Source: Mesorhizobium wenxiniae
GTDB taxonomy: Bacteria; Pseudomonadota; Alphaproteobacteria; Rhizobiales; Rhizobiaceae
DNA: 64,000 nt
NCBI RefSeq assembly: GCF_002284535.1
Contig: NZ_NPKH01000020.1
Location: 1,054,001 to 1,118,000 of the forward strand
Direction: 5' to 3'
Positions 26,482 to 34,791 of the stretch are shown in pieces. A program made the position numbers and the translations under genes. Positions within the stretch are counted from its first letter, which is position 1. Each line of letters starts with the position of its first letter. The notes under the pieces are model-generated. The model ran no database searches. It was not told the origin of the DNA and was given only the letters and a program-made list of their open reading frames with translations.

Positions 26482-28455
26482 CTACGCAGTTTGCTTAGGC
26501 TTTGGGCTGGATGCCTTGCGCTGTGACCTAGTCTTAGTCGGCGGCATTGGTGGCCGTGGGCGAGGCCCTTGCAGAGATTGAGCGGCGGCTTCGGCCAAAG
26601 TGCTCGCCACAAAACCGGTACCGACTTCCGCGATAAGTTTCACCGGCTCGATCGTGTCGTTGCTGTTGCATAGCAAAACACCAACCCGGAGTGATGGACG
26701 TGAGCGTTTGAGGCGCCGGGTCATGTAGCGAGCATGCTGAACCGACGAAGGGTTCAAGAAGACAATCACAATTGTTTCCAAACCATCTATTGGGAGTTGC
26801 CTAATTCGACCGGGCGAGAGCGATGTGTGCTCTATATAGTTTGCGGTGGCGCCCTGTGCCTTGAGCACCTGAACGAGCATAGCTGCTGCGGCATCGTCCA
26901 ATTCGCCTCGACCGCCTGCACATGCGATCACTCTGCCTTCTCCATTCGCCAGAGGCAGTTCCAGCTTCGTGGTGGATTCGATAGCCAAGGCTTGCTTTGG
27001 CTCAGATTCCTCATTGGATTCGACTTGTGCATAGTCATCGAGATTGTCGACCAGCGCCTGAGCGCTTTCTGCCACTCGTGAGCGCCTCTCATCTGTGAGT
27101 ACGCCTCTAGAGCGATCTTCTTCCGCTAGAGCCAAGGCAGGCACCGCAACTGTTTCGTAAAATGACAGGATAGTATTGTCTTCGAGATAGGCTTCAGCGC
27201 GATCCGTCGCTTCGGCGGGGTCGCCGGCGAGAAGGCGCTGATAGAGCTGCTGATGTGGATCGAGAACTGGTTCGTTCCCTAGGAGTACATCGAGAAATTC
27301 GAATTGAGGAACGTGCCGACCGAGGACGACAAGGCAAACGGTTAGAGGTGTCGACAGGAGAAGCCCCATGGGCCCCCATAGCCAGGTCCAGAATATCGCA
27401 GCAACAATAATAGCGAGCGGGGACAGCCCGGTGCGGGAGCCGTATACCCAGGGTTCGACAACGTTGTTGCTGACGAGCTCAAGAACGACAAATAGCGCCG
27501 CCGTCCAGAGCACCATTGTCCAGCCGGGATCAACGGCCAACGCCAGCGCCAACGGGAATATTGAAGCGATGATCGGTCCGATGTAGGGAATAAAACGCAG
27601 GATCAAAGCCATGAGCCCCCAGAGCGGAGCATTTGGTACGCCGATGACCCAAAGCCCGATGCCGATTGGCAGGGCATAGGCTACGTTTACAGCCAGCTGC
27701 GTCAGAAGATAGCGGGCCACGCGCGCTCCTGCATCTTGCAAAGCAGCAGTCGTCCGTTGAAGGTCGCCGGCTCCGACCAAACGAATAAAACGGTCGCGCA
27801 AATCTTCACGCCTCAAAAGCATGAAGATAACGACCACAATAATGATGCCACCGGTGGCTAGGGGTTGAATGAGCGGCCCAACGACAGTCCGCAAAAGCGG
27901 GATCGGGCCAGGCGGCGGCGTGATAACCTCCACAGGCAGTGGCGGAGTGGAAGGATTGTCGGATCCGGGAGCTCTGACGGTATCGGGTTTCTCGTCACCC
28001 TGGATTTCCCGTCCCAAGCGCGCGAGCAACTTGGATAGCCGCTCGAAGACACCACCGCCAACGTTGGCGTCCTTTATGATTTCGACCTTCGATACGAGGT
28101 TGTACTGGTAGAGCGGAATGTTTTGAGCCAGCGTCCCAAGTTGAGAGGCGACCACTGCGCCGAACATGAAGATGGCGGCGAACGCGCCAATCACAACCGC
28201 GATCACTGCTGCTAGTCGAGGGACCCGTGCCTTACGCAAAGCCGCAACGAGCGGCGATAGCGCGAACGTCAGCAGTATCGCTACCGCCAGCGGGATGAAT
28301 ATCTCCCGGCCAAAATACAAAGCTGCCACGGTAGCGATGACAGCAATGGCTTTCGGATATGCGGGCGGATGCGTTGGGTGGGTGTCGATCACCACGTTCG
28401 GCGCTCGTCTACCGCCGGGCGCGATGCCTAGAGTCGTGGGCGTAGGTGTAGACAT
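26482..28455 (-). CDS. AI-2E-family (PerM-like) transporter with long cytosolic tail
   Basis: A 657-residue protein. The first ~400 residues hold the family fold: four N-terminal membrane helices (IFIPLAVAILLTFALSPLVAAL), a soluble loop, then IIIVVVIFMLLRREDLRDRFIRL and the conserved LILRFIPYIGPIIASIFPLALAL plus PLTVCLVVLGRHVPQFEFLDVLLG. Unlike ordinary members (~350-400 aa), about 250 more residues follow: helices, then an alpha/beta segment GRVIACAGGRGELDDAAAAMLVQVLKAQG...ETIVIVFLNPSS...LRVGVLLCNS resembling a B12-binding or receiver-like fold, and a basic Pro-rich end. Its substrate is unknown. Confidence 0.82.
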   Translation of the reverse strand: MSTPTPTTLGIAPGGRRAPNVVIDTHPTHPPAYPKAIAVIATVAALYFGREIFIPLAVAILLTFALSPLVAALRKARVPRLAAVIAVVIGAFAAIFMFGAVVASQLGTLAQNIPLYQYNLVSKVEIIKDANVGGGVFERLSKLLARLGREIQGDEKPDTVRAPGSDNPSTPPLPVEVITPPPGPIPLLRTVVGPLIQPLATGGIIIVVVIFMLLRREDLRDRFIRLVGAGDLQRTTAALQDAGARVARYLLTQLAVNVAYALPIGIGLWVIGVPNAPLWGLMALILRFIPYIGPIIASIFPLALALAVDPGWTMVLWTAALFVVLELVSNNVVEPWVYGSRTGLSPLAIIVAAIFWTWLWGPMGLLLSTPLTVCLVVLGRHVPQFEFLDVLLGNEPVLDPHQQLYQRLLAGDPAEATDRAEAYLEDNTILSFYETVAVPALALAEEDRSRGVLTDERRSRVAESAQALVDNLDDYAQVESNEESEPKQALAIESTTKLELPLANGEGRVIACAGGRGELDDAAAAMLVQVLKAQGATANYIEHTSLSPGRIRQLPIDGLETIVIVFLNPSSVQHARYMTRRLKRSRPSLRVGVLLCNSNDTIEPVKLIAEVGTGFVASTLAEAAAQSLQGPRPRPPMPPTKTRSQRKASSPKPKQTA

Positions 28456-28779
28456 GTTTGAGGTGTCCGATGTGCCGCAGCTGCCACCATAATCGAAATC
28501 GAACGATAACGTTCCGAACGTCGAGTGGGATCAAGGTTGCCAATGAGCCATCGCCGCCGACATGTGGATCATTCATTCACCAGGACAACAAACGGTAGCC
28601 TCGGGCCTCGGCCTGCTTCGAGGCATCTTAGAGGGTGTGTGAAGGCGTCCTACCCTCAAGCGTCTCGAACCGAGCCGAATAACGGCTGTCGATGGAACAA
28701 GCATCACCCGGTACCGATTGTGCTGGTCAAGGCGATGTGCCGACGCGTTGGATTAATCAGTGGTCGAGGTACGAAAGCG
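28456..28779. other. Divergent intergenic region, no gene seen
   Basis: It contains a near-miss stress promoter GGAAC-N16-CGAT at 28694-28718 before the gene at 28780, but no convincing reading frame. Confidence 0.4.
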
Positions 28780-29280
28780 ATGTTGAAGTATACGAATCTG
28801 CAAATAGCAGCCGGTGTTGCCGGGACGGCGATGATCCTGGCTTCTTCGACCGGGCCATCGCTGGCGCAAGAGTGGACCGCTTTCGGCATCCGAAAAGCGG
28901 GCTTCACCTTCGACGTGCCGCCGGGCTTCGCGCTGGATCATATCGCTGAAGATGGCCAAGCTGCGACCTTCCTCGGGCCACAAGAAGCGAGTCTTGTCGT
29001 TCGAGGCGACCACGTTTCAGGTGGCAAATTCAAACAGAACGTCGAAGCGCTGATGGCTGATGACGAAGGGCATGGGTGGAAGGTCACTTATCGCCGGCTC
29101 ACCGACTCTTGGGCGAGCTACTCGGGTGTCAAGGATGGGATGATCCGTTACGTGCGGGCCATCGTAACTTGCGACGATAGGGTCGCGGTCTTTGTGATGG
29201 ATTATCGGCAAAGCGAAAAGCTTGGCTACGATCCGGTCGTCCTCAGAATGGTGAAATCTCTGGACCCGGAAGGTTGTTAG
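28780..29280 (+). CDS. Exported hypothetical protein
   Basis: A 166-residue protein with a signal peptide (LQIAAGVAGTAMILASSTGPSLAQ, cleavage before EWTAF). The mature domain (KAGFTFDVPPGFALDHIAEDGQAATFLGPQEASLVVRGD ... IRYVRAIVTCDDRVAVFVMDYRQSE) is compact, with two cysteines, and looks like a periplasmic stand-alone domain. I do not recognise the family. ATG 28780 has GAGG 10 nt upstream; longer frames lack a signal peptide. Confidence 0.7.
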   Translation: MLKYTNLQIAAGVAGTAMILASSTGPSLAQEWTAFGIRKAGFTFDVPPGFALDHIAEDGQAATFLGPQEASLVVRGDHVSGGKFKQNVEALMADDEGHGWKVTYRRLTDSWASYSGVKDGMIRYVRAIVTCDDRVAVFVMDYRQSEKLGYDPVVLRMVKSLDPEGC

Positions 29281-29318
29281 TCTTTTGCCTGGTTAAAGCC
29301 TCAATGGGCGTCGAATGG

Positions 29319-29350
29319 GCCCGCTGCCGGTACGAGCGACAGCGGGCTTT
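29319..29350 (+). terminator. Terminator after exported protein gene
   Basis: GCCCGCTG...CAGCGGGC followed by TTT, 39 nt after the stop at 29280. It overlaps the left edge of the ligase fragment. Confidence 0.65.
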
Positions 29351-29577
29351 GGGATTATTCCGACCACATTCGCGGGAGCGGTGAGCAGTTGCTCAACCGG
29401 TTCTGCGCCGCCGGGCTTGAGGGCGTGATTTCCAAGAAGGCGGACGAACCCTATGTTGCCTCTCGTGCCGGTGGCTGGCTGAAGATCAAATGCATCAAGC
29501 GACAGGAATTCGTCATCGTAGGCTGGACGCCGTCCGACAAGGCGCGTGAATTTCGCTCCTTGCTGCTCGGGGTTCAG
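29351..29577 (+). pseudogene. DNA ligase D fragment, near-duplicate of the 60.6-60.85 kb ligD segment
   Basis: Translates as YSDHIRGSGEQLLNRFCAAGLEGVISKKADEPYV...IKCIKRQEFVIVGWTPSDKAREFRSLLLGV, i.e. the middle of the adenylation and OB region of LigD. From 29430 to 29577 it differs from the intact ligD (60.7-60.85 kb) at only about four positions. No start, active-site lysine or primase domain is present, so it cannot work as a ligase. It breaks off abruptly at GGGGTT/CAGACC. Confidence 0.85.
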
Positions 29578-30080
29578 ACCTCGGCCTTGAGGCCGGCTCC
29601 GACACATCGCGACCTTGAAGATCCAAGCGCTCAGCCAACTAGAAGCCAATCCCTCTACGCCAGGTGTAACGCACGCAGGTTCTCACACCGCGCGTAAGCC
29701 GCCGAGCAAGACGGCGCTAGGGCGCGTTCTCCAGTCCAACCTCGGGCTTGCGTAAGATCTGTTTAACGGCAGACCAGCGGAAGCCTCTCGACCATTTCTC
29801 TTGGCTTTTGAGCTCCGAGCTTTGGATCCAACGATTTTCATTGCTTTGGAGGGCTCCCAAAGCTCACCCTTTGGAATGTCCCGCAGGTGTGGTCTGTCTG
29901 CCGCCGCTTCGTCAGCACGAAGCTCAGGTCGCGTCAGGCTCTAAACCCCAAGCCCCCCGCCCAGAGACTGATGCGACCGTTCTTGAGTACCGGACCGCGT
30001 TGGCGACGATCGCGCTCAACAACGAAGACGTCGCGATCTTGCGCGGCCATGGAGGCCGAGGGCTAGCCGTGCTTCGGCGG
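29578..30080. other. No recognisable gene
   Basis: Open frames here (such as 29748-30140 plus) have no family features and unlikely starts. Confidence 0.35.
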
Positions 30081-30179
30081 TCAACCCGCTCCGCCCCGCC
30101 ACCTCACAACCAAGTAGATCAGGAACAGCACGACCCATAGTGTCAGCACGATACCAGCGAGCGGTAACCAATTGGCCAT
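30081..30179 (-). CDS. 32-residue single-span membrane protein
   Basis: MANWLPLAGIVLTLWVVLFLIYLVVRWRGGAG: one hydrophobic helix (residues 5-25) with a basic end, typical of small inner-membrane stress proteins. GGAGAG lies 8 nt before the ATG. A stress-type promoter (30289-30313) lies 110 nt upstream on the same strand, though a strong hairpin stands between them. Too short for family recognition, but the composition and ribosome binding site make it convincing. Confidence 0.65.
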   Translation of the reverse strand: MANWLPLAGIVLTLWVVLFLIYLVVRWRGGAG

Positions 30180-30202
30180 TGTTCCGCTCTCCCCAACACA
30201 AG

Positions 30203-30236
30203 GCCCGCCGCAAACCCGAAGAGGCGGCGGGCTCTG
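30203..30236. terminator. Strong GC hairpin, possible terminator or leader structure
   Basis: GCCCGCCGC-AAACCCGAAGAG-GCGGCGGGC. It lies between a stress-type promoter and the 32-residue membrane protein on the minus strand, without a clear T-run on either side; it may be a 5' leader fold rather than a terminator. Confidence 0.4.
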
Positions 30237-30288
30237 GAGCCTGGGGTCTCCCCGCGTATCTCGCAGGCCCGGCTCAACCAGCGAGCTT

Positions 30289-30313
30289 AACCTCATAGAG
30301 TCGGAATGGTTCC
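30289..30313 (-). promoter_or_regulatory. EcfG-type stress promoter
   Basis: On the minus strand GGAAC-N16-GGTT, facing the 32-residue membrane protein gene. Back to back with the plus-strand site at 30365. Confidence 0.5.
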
Positions 30314-30364
30314 GGCCGAAATCAAACCCAACCTGCCGCTGTCGTACTGTTTCAGCCCCACGTG

Positions 30365-30389
30365 GGAACGGAAGGGATGTTTGCGCGTT
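30365..30389 (+). promoter_or_regulatory. EcfG-type stress promoter (exact consensus)
   Basis: GGAAC-N16-CGTT, matching the alphaproteobacterial general-stress sigma consensus, 127 nt upstream of the basic exported protein gene at 30516. Confidence 0.6.
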
Positions 30390-30515
30390 CAATTGTGCCC
30401 GGTCGGGGGATGCTGCTGTTCAGCTGATGTTCAGGTTCAAATTCCGAAACTGACGCAAATGCCACCCGTGGGCGGGTGCGCATAAAGTGACTCTACCGCG
30501 AAAACTCTCGGTTTG

Positions 30516-30791
30516 ATGATAGCCGTCAGTATCGCCCTCCCCACATTGGCGGGCGGAGCTGCGGCCGATCCATGGAAGGATGAAAGCGGGCATGGGCGCT
30601 GGATCGGTCGCTATGAACATCGCGAAGACTACCGCCTGCGGCGCTATTGTCGGGAGCGCAACAGCTATAAGGAAGAATTCTGCCGTGGCCGATGCAAGAT
30701 AGAGCGGAAGTGGGACGACGACGAGTATAAGGAAGAAATCAAGTGCAAACGCGGCTGGAGGCGTCCCATTTACGAGTATGGCGGCTATTAG
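30516..30791 (+). CDS. Small basic, probably exported protein
   Basis: About 91 residues: a hydrophobic start (MIAVSIALPTLAGGAAA, predicted cut before DPW), then a charged, Arg/Lys/Glu-rich mature part with four cysteines (YCRERN, FCRGRCKIERKW, IKCKRGWRRPIYEYGGY). The signal lacks a basic n-region at this start, and in-frame upstream codons (AKTLGL) look like signal sequence, so the true start may be lost or non-standard. No ribosome binding site is evident. Family unknown. Confidence 0.5.
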   Translation: MIAVSIALPTLAGGAAADPWKDESGHGRWIGRYEHREDYRLRRYCRERNSYKEEFCRGRCKIERKWDDDEYKEEIKCKRGWRRPIYEYGGY

Positions 30792-30932
30792 ACCGCAGTC
30801 TCTCCTTCGATCGGCGGCACTTGAGCAAAGCGCACATCGCTAATAAGCCGCACCTTCAACGCCAGGTGTCGGATTGCCCATTCTGCGGGCGCAGGTAGTT
30901 CTGGTATCGGCGTTTGAGCAGAGGGAAAACGG

Positions 30933-33236
30933 ATGGGCGAGTCTCCCGCCGCTACCGATAGCAGCCGCGATAGGCAAGAGCCTGGCGAAACCCAGAGCGG
31001 AGACGAGCCAGCGGCCGATTCCAACGGTGCACCTTTCGCGCGGACCCGGACGGCGTTTTCCGAGCTCAGCCGAACACTTGTCGGACTTGGCCGGGCATTG
31101 CGAGGCGACCTGGCTGTCGCGTCGGGCCCAGCGGCCAAGAGGATTCGCGAACTCGGCAGCGGCGCCCTGCAGCGTCTGCGTGATCTGGATTTCTCGACAG
31201 CGAGATCAACAGCCGCCGAGTTGGCGGGGCGCACCTCAGCCGTTTGGTCGCGGGTGACTCGTCGGCGCACACACTCGTCCGGTACCGGAGTCGCGCGAGG
31301 AAACCAGCGCCATCGGAGATCGATCTTGGTTCGAGGTGCGGTCGCACTGGGCGCGGCATCTCTCGTCTTCCTGGTCGTCCTCTTTTCGTGGGCCCTGAGC
31401 GGCGTGCCGTGGGACGAAATTGCCGACGGCTCACTCAAGCCGGTGGTGGTGCTTGAGACGACCGATGGCAAGCCATTGGTCAGGCAGGGACCCATTCAGG
31501 GACCCTACGCTACGCGCGAGGATTTTCCGGCTCATCTGATCGATGCGGTGCTCACCTCAGAGGATCGGCGCTTTTACGACCATTCCGGCATCGATCTGAA
31601 GGGCATATTACGCGCGCTGTACAGGAACGTCGGAGCCGGCGAGGTCGTGCAGGGCGGCAGCACGATCACGCAACAGTTGATCAAAATCCTCTATCTGGAG
31701 CGGGACCGTACCTGGAAACGGAAAATCCAGGAGGCCGTGATCGCCTTCTGGCTCGAGCAGAAGCTCGGCAAGGACGAGATTCTCACGCGGTACCTCAACA
31801 ACATTTATCTCGGAGAAGGCGCGACTGGCGTCCCGGCGGCCGCCCGCATCTACTTCGACAAGGAGGTCCGCGAACTCGACCTCGGTGAATCAGCGATGCT
31901 GGCCAGCATCATCCGTGCTCCGTCGCAACTCAATCCGGTGATCAATCCGGAAGGGGCGCGCCAACAAGCGGAGCTCGTGCTCGATGCCATGGTACAGGGC
32001 GGCAAGGCAACCGCCGAGCAGGCGACGACGGCGACCGCCGACTTCGCCGAACTCCGTCCAACGAAGCCCGCGGCAAGGTCCGGCAGCTGGCTTGCAGACT
32101 GGGTAATGCAGGAGGCGCACGAGCTTGCCGGGCCCTATCGGGGCACGATTAAGGTCAGGACGACGATGGTGCCGCGGCTGCAGGCGATCGCCGAGAAGGT
32201 CGTGGCCGAAGCACTCGACAAGGAAGGCGCGCAAGCAGGCGCCTCGCAGGCCGCGCTGGTGGCAATGACGCCGCAAGGCGCCGTGGTGGCCGTGGTCGGC
32301 GGGCGGGACTATGGCAAGAGCACGTTCAACCGCGCGACTTCAGCCATGCGCCAGCCCGGCTCGGCCTTCAAGCTGTTCGTCTACTACGCCGCACTGAAGG
32401 CAGGCCTCACGCCCTTTGACCAGGTCGAGGATGCGCCGATCGAGATAGGCGGGTGGTCCCCGGAAAACTTCGGCGGCGGCTACAGCGGCCGGGTCAGCAT
32501 ATCCGAGGCATTCGCGCGCTCGCTGAACGTTGCCACGGTGGCCCTGGCAATGGAGATCGGGATCGACAAGGTCGCTGCCGCTGCACGGGAGCTGGGCATC
32601 GATGCAAAACTGGCTGAAACACCGAGCCTGGCTCTCGGCTCCTCGGAGGTCAGCCTGCTCGACCTCACCGGCGCCTACGCTTCGGTGCGCGCAGGCATCG
32701 CGCCCATCGAGCCGTGGGGGATCGTGTCGTTCCATGCCGACGGCCAGCCGCGCGCCTTTCGCGTTGGGCCGTCCAAGCAGCCAACGACCGATCTTCGTCC
32801 GCATCAGCGGGACCTAGTCGGCCTGTTGAGGCTGGTCGTCGAGCGGGGGACTGGTCGAGAAGCCGATCTCGAGGTGTTTGCGGCGGGCAAGACCGGCACC
32901 AGCCAAAACCATCGCGACGCCTGGTTCGTCGGCTTCACCGAGCCGCTGGTGGTGGGTGTGTGGGTCGGCAACGACGACGAGACGCCGATGAAGAAGGTGA
33001 CGGGCGGCCAGCTGCCGGCGAGAATCTGGCGGGATTTCATGCGGGCCGCCCTTGCCGCACTTGACGACAGCGTTCCGGATGGCGACGACCAAGCTACTGT
33101 GGCCAGTTCCTCAGGCGAAGCGGAGGCATCGGCCTCCTGCAATTTTCGAGCCTGCGCACGCGCTTATCGCTCGTTCCGCCCCGCCGACTGCACATTTCAG
33201 CCCTATCGCGGGTCGCGCAGGCTCTGCGAGAAATAG
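30933..33236 (+). CDS. Penicillin-binding protein 1 type transglycosylase/transpeptidase with BA14K-like tail
   Basis: A 767-residue bifunctional peptidoglycan synthase of the inner membrane. After ~130 charged cytosolic residues and one membrane helix (~134-156) comes the GT51 domain (catalytic Glu210 in EDRRFYDHSGID; GGSTITQQLIK; RKIQEAVIAFWLE), then the transpeptidase with SAFK (Ser477), SLN (530-532) and KTGT (653-656). The last 32 residues, from Cys736, read CNFRACARAYRSFRPADC...RGSRRLCEK, like the BA14K motif of rhizobial/Brucella envelope proteins. Length and domains are complete. Confidence 0.9.
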   Translation: MGESPAATDSSRDRQEPGETQSGDEPAADSNGAPFARTRTAFSELSRTLVGLGRALRGDLAVASGPAAKRIRELGSGALQRLRDLDFSTARSTAAELAGRTSAVWSRVTRRRTHSSGTGVARGNQRHRRSILVRGAVALGAASLVFLVVLFSWALSGVPWDEIADGSLKPVVVLETTDGKPLVRQGPIQGPYATREDFPAHLIDAVLTSEDRRFYDHSGIDLKGILRALYRNVGAGEVVQGGSTITQQLIKILYLERDRTWKRKIQEAVIAFWLEQKLGKDEILTRYLNNIYLGEGATGVPAAARIYFDKEVRELDLGESAMLASIIRAPSQLNPVINPEGARQQAELVLDAMVQGGKATAEQATTATADFAELRPTKPAARSGSWLADWVMQEAHELAGPYRGTIKVRTTMVPRLQAIAEKVVAEALDKEGAQAGASQAALVAMTPQGAVVAVVGGRDYGKSTFNRATSAMRQPGSAFKLFVYYAALKAGLTPFDQVEDAPIEIGGWSPENFGGGYSGRVSISEAFARSLNVATVALAMEIGIDKVAAAARELGIDAKLAETPSLALGSSEVSLLDLTGAYASVRAGIAPIEPWGIVSFHADGQPRAFRVGPSKQPTTDLRPHQRDLVGLLRLVVERGTGREADLEVFAAGKTGTSQNHRDAWFVGFTEPLVVGVWVGNDDETPMKKVTGGQLPARIWRDFMRAALAALDDSVPDGDDQATVASSSGEAEASASCNFRACARAYRSFRPADCTFQPYRGSRRLCEK

Positions 33237-33564
33237 CCTGCGCCATGCGATCTGTGGGCTGCCGTCCGGCACTCTGAGAGGTTCGTGGACACGTCGCCAA
33301 TAGCCGCCGAATACGCCCTATCAGTTGGCAACGGGTCGTGTATGAGCCCGACGGTAGCGCCGAACTCGTCGCCCGTGAACTATCCGCAAGCCATTGATCT
33401 AGCCACCTGGCCAAGGTTCGAAGTCCTGTCCGCACACCTGGACAATGCTCGAAATGCTCCGCCTCGTGCTTGATTGGCTGGTCGTGTCCTTCGCTCTCTA
33501 TCCTGTGCCTTCGTTGTTGGTCCGATATCTAATTTCCGCTCCCGCAATACCCTCGCGGCTTCTA
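33237..33564. other. No recognisable gene
   Basis: Between the PBP gene and the DUF3606 gene only unlikely short frames exist. Confidence 0.4.
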
Positions 33565-33720
33565 TCAGGGCTTCACGATCGTTGCCGTTGGCTTGATGAG
33601 CTCGCGGACTTGCTCGATCGTCACGCCATTCTCGCGGGCGAAATATTCCACCTCATAATCTTCGTCGGCTGACACGCGATTGCGATCGCGAACGTCTCGC
33701 TTGTTCTTGTCGTCGGCCAT
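33565..33720 (-). CDS. DUF3606-like small protein
   Basis: A 51-residue acidic-basic protein MADDKNKRDVRDRNRVSADEDYEVEYFARENGVTIEQVRELIKPTATIVKP. The DYEVxYxxxExGVTxEQVRELI pattern matches DUF3606 small proteins common in Rhizobiales. AGGAGAACGAC precedes the ATG. Function unknown; relatives are often stress-induced. Confidence 0.75.
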   Translation of the reverse strand: MADDKNKRDVRDRNRVSADEDYEVEYFARENGVTIEQVRELIKPTATIVKP

Positions 33721-33886
33721 GTCGTTCTCCTGATGAGCTTCGGAACGGTGGCAACTCCGGCAAGCAGATTTTGTTTCCGCCAGCCGCGCTTCGCATCTAA
33801 ATTCGCCTCTTGCCCCAGCGCTACGACCACAGAGAAGACACCTTTAGATAAGACTAAGCCGGCAGGCCATTATTGAGGATCCTCTT

Positions 33887-34120
33887 ATGAACCCGACCGA
33901 ATTGCAGGCGATTGGCGACACGCTGATGCGGGTAGTGACGCCAGAGATGACACCAAAACAGCTCCTAAAGGCTGCAAAAAAGGAGCATCCGGACGCGTCG
34001 AAAAAGGACATCGCCCGCGCGGCGTTCTTCTCGATCATTGCGAACGCGGACCAAGACATCGGCAAATCCAGGAATTTGCAAGCCTTTGCGTTGGCGGAGC
34101 GAACCCAACAATCTGATTAA
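33887..34120 (+). CDS. Small conserved protein, paralogue of 36891-37121
   Basis: 77 residues, MNPTELQAIGDTLMRVVTPEMTPKQLLKAAKKEHPDASKKDIARAAFFSIIANAD..., helical and lysine-rich. The core VTPEMxxKQLxKAAxKxHPxASKKxIARAAFxSxIANAD is shared with the gene 3 kb downstream. TGAGGATCC provides the ribosome binding site. No named family is recognised. Confidence 0.7.
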   Translation: MNPTELQAIGDTLMRVVTPEMTPKQLLKAAKKEHPDASKKDIARAAFFSIIANADQDIGKSRNLQAFALAERTQQSD

Positions 34121-34419
34121 GATTGATGTCGACATGAAGGGGCAGCCGGGGGGGTACTCGACACATGCTGCGAGATCGGGTGTTCCCACTCGATCAGCCC
34201 GCGCGCCCTTCCGGGGACGCGGGCTTTCCTTGTTTCACGACTTGCCGGTGGGGTCTGGCGCTTTTTCAGGATCCATGCCTCGCGCACCAATGATGCGCGA
34301 CCGGTCCCAATCATTTCAATTAGTTCGCTTGCTTGCGCCTCCGTTATACCGGTCTCCTCCGCGAGGCCCTTCGCCTGAGCCTCCTTCAGTCGCTCGCGGC
34401 TGGGCTTGTCATCTCCCAT
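34117..34419 (-). CDS. Hypothetical protein with UBA-like helical N-terminus
   Basis: 100 residues. The first 50 (DKPSRERLKEAQAKGLAEETGITEAQASELIEMIGTGRASLVREAWIL) form helices with the ETGITEAQASELI pattern seen in several small proteins of this window. The C-terminal half is Arg/Pro-rich and may be read-through of non-conserved DNA. GGAAAGGA lies before the ATG. It ends 3 nt inside the 3' end of the preceding plus-strand gene. Confidence 0.55.
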   Translation of the reverse strand: MGDDKPSRERLKEAQAKGLAEETGITEAQASELIEMIGTGRASLVREAWILKKRQTPPASRETRKARVPGRARGLIEWEHPISQHVSSTPPAAPSCRHQS

Positions 34420-34489
34420 TTAAAAATTCCTTTCCCACGGTAGTATAGTACCACATCGAGAGGGTGACTTGTTCCTCGAACCGCTAAGC

Positions 34490-34735
34490 GCTCGACCAAA
34501 ATCTAGTCGGCTGGGGGGAATTTGAACTGCTCGGCGTCGAGCGTGAGGCTGGAAAGCCGGCATTCGCCCTGATGGCCGAGCCGGGGACCCGCAAATATAT
34601 CGGCAGTGCTTTCGTCAAGCGTGAATCGCGAGATGCGCGAGCGGCTTTGGAAAAGGGTCGAGGAACTTGCCGGGTCTCCGCCCAAGGACATGCCAAAGCG
34701 GCCGGCAACGCAGTCAAGCCCAAAAACAACCGTCA
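34490..34735 (+). pseudogene. ATP-dependent DNA ligase C-terminal remnant
   Basis: One frame reads NLVGWGEFELLGVEREAGKPAFALMAEPGTRKYIGSAF and, after a frame change near 34.61 kb, another reads VNREMRERLWKRVEELAGSPPKDMPKRPATQ. Joined, they match the C-terminal end of the small ATP-dependent ligases related to LigD as I recall them. No N-terminal part is present. It is a second ligase relic in this region. Confidence 0.6.
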
Positions 34736-34791
34736 CAACTTGTCCGCACGATCCGCCTCCTTCGTCGGTCCCTCTGGTTCTGCATGCTGCC

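Noticed and set aside
28694..28718. GGAAC-N16-CGAT before the exported protein at 28780
   Set aside because: The -10 lacks GTT, so it was left out of the stress-promoter set; it may still be weakly active.
30788..31495. Minus-strand ORF over the PBP N-terminus
   Set aside because: Antisense to the coding frame, Ser/Pro/Arg-rich with no domain.
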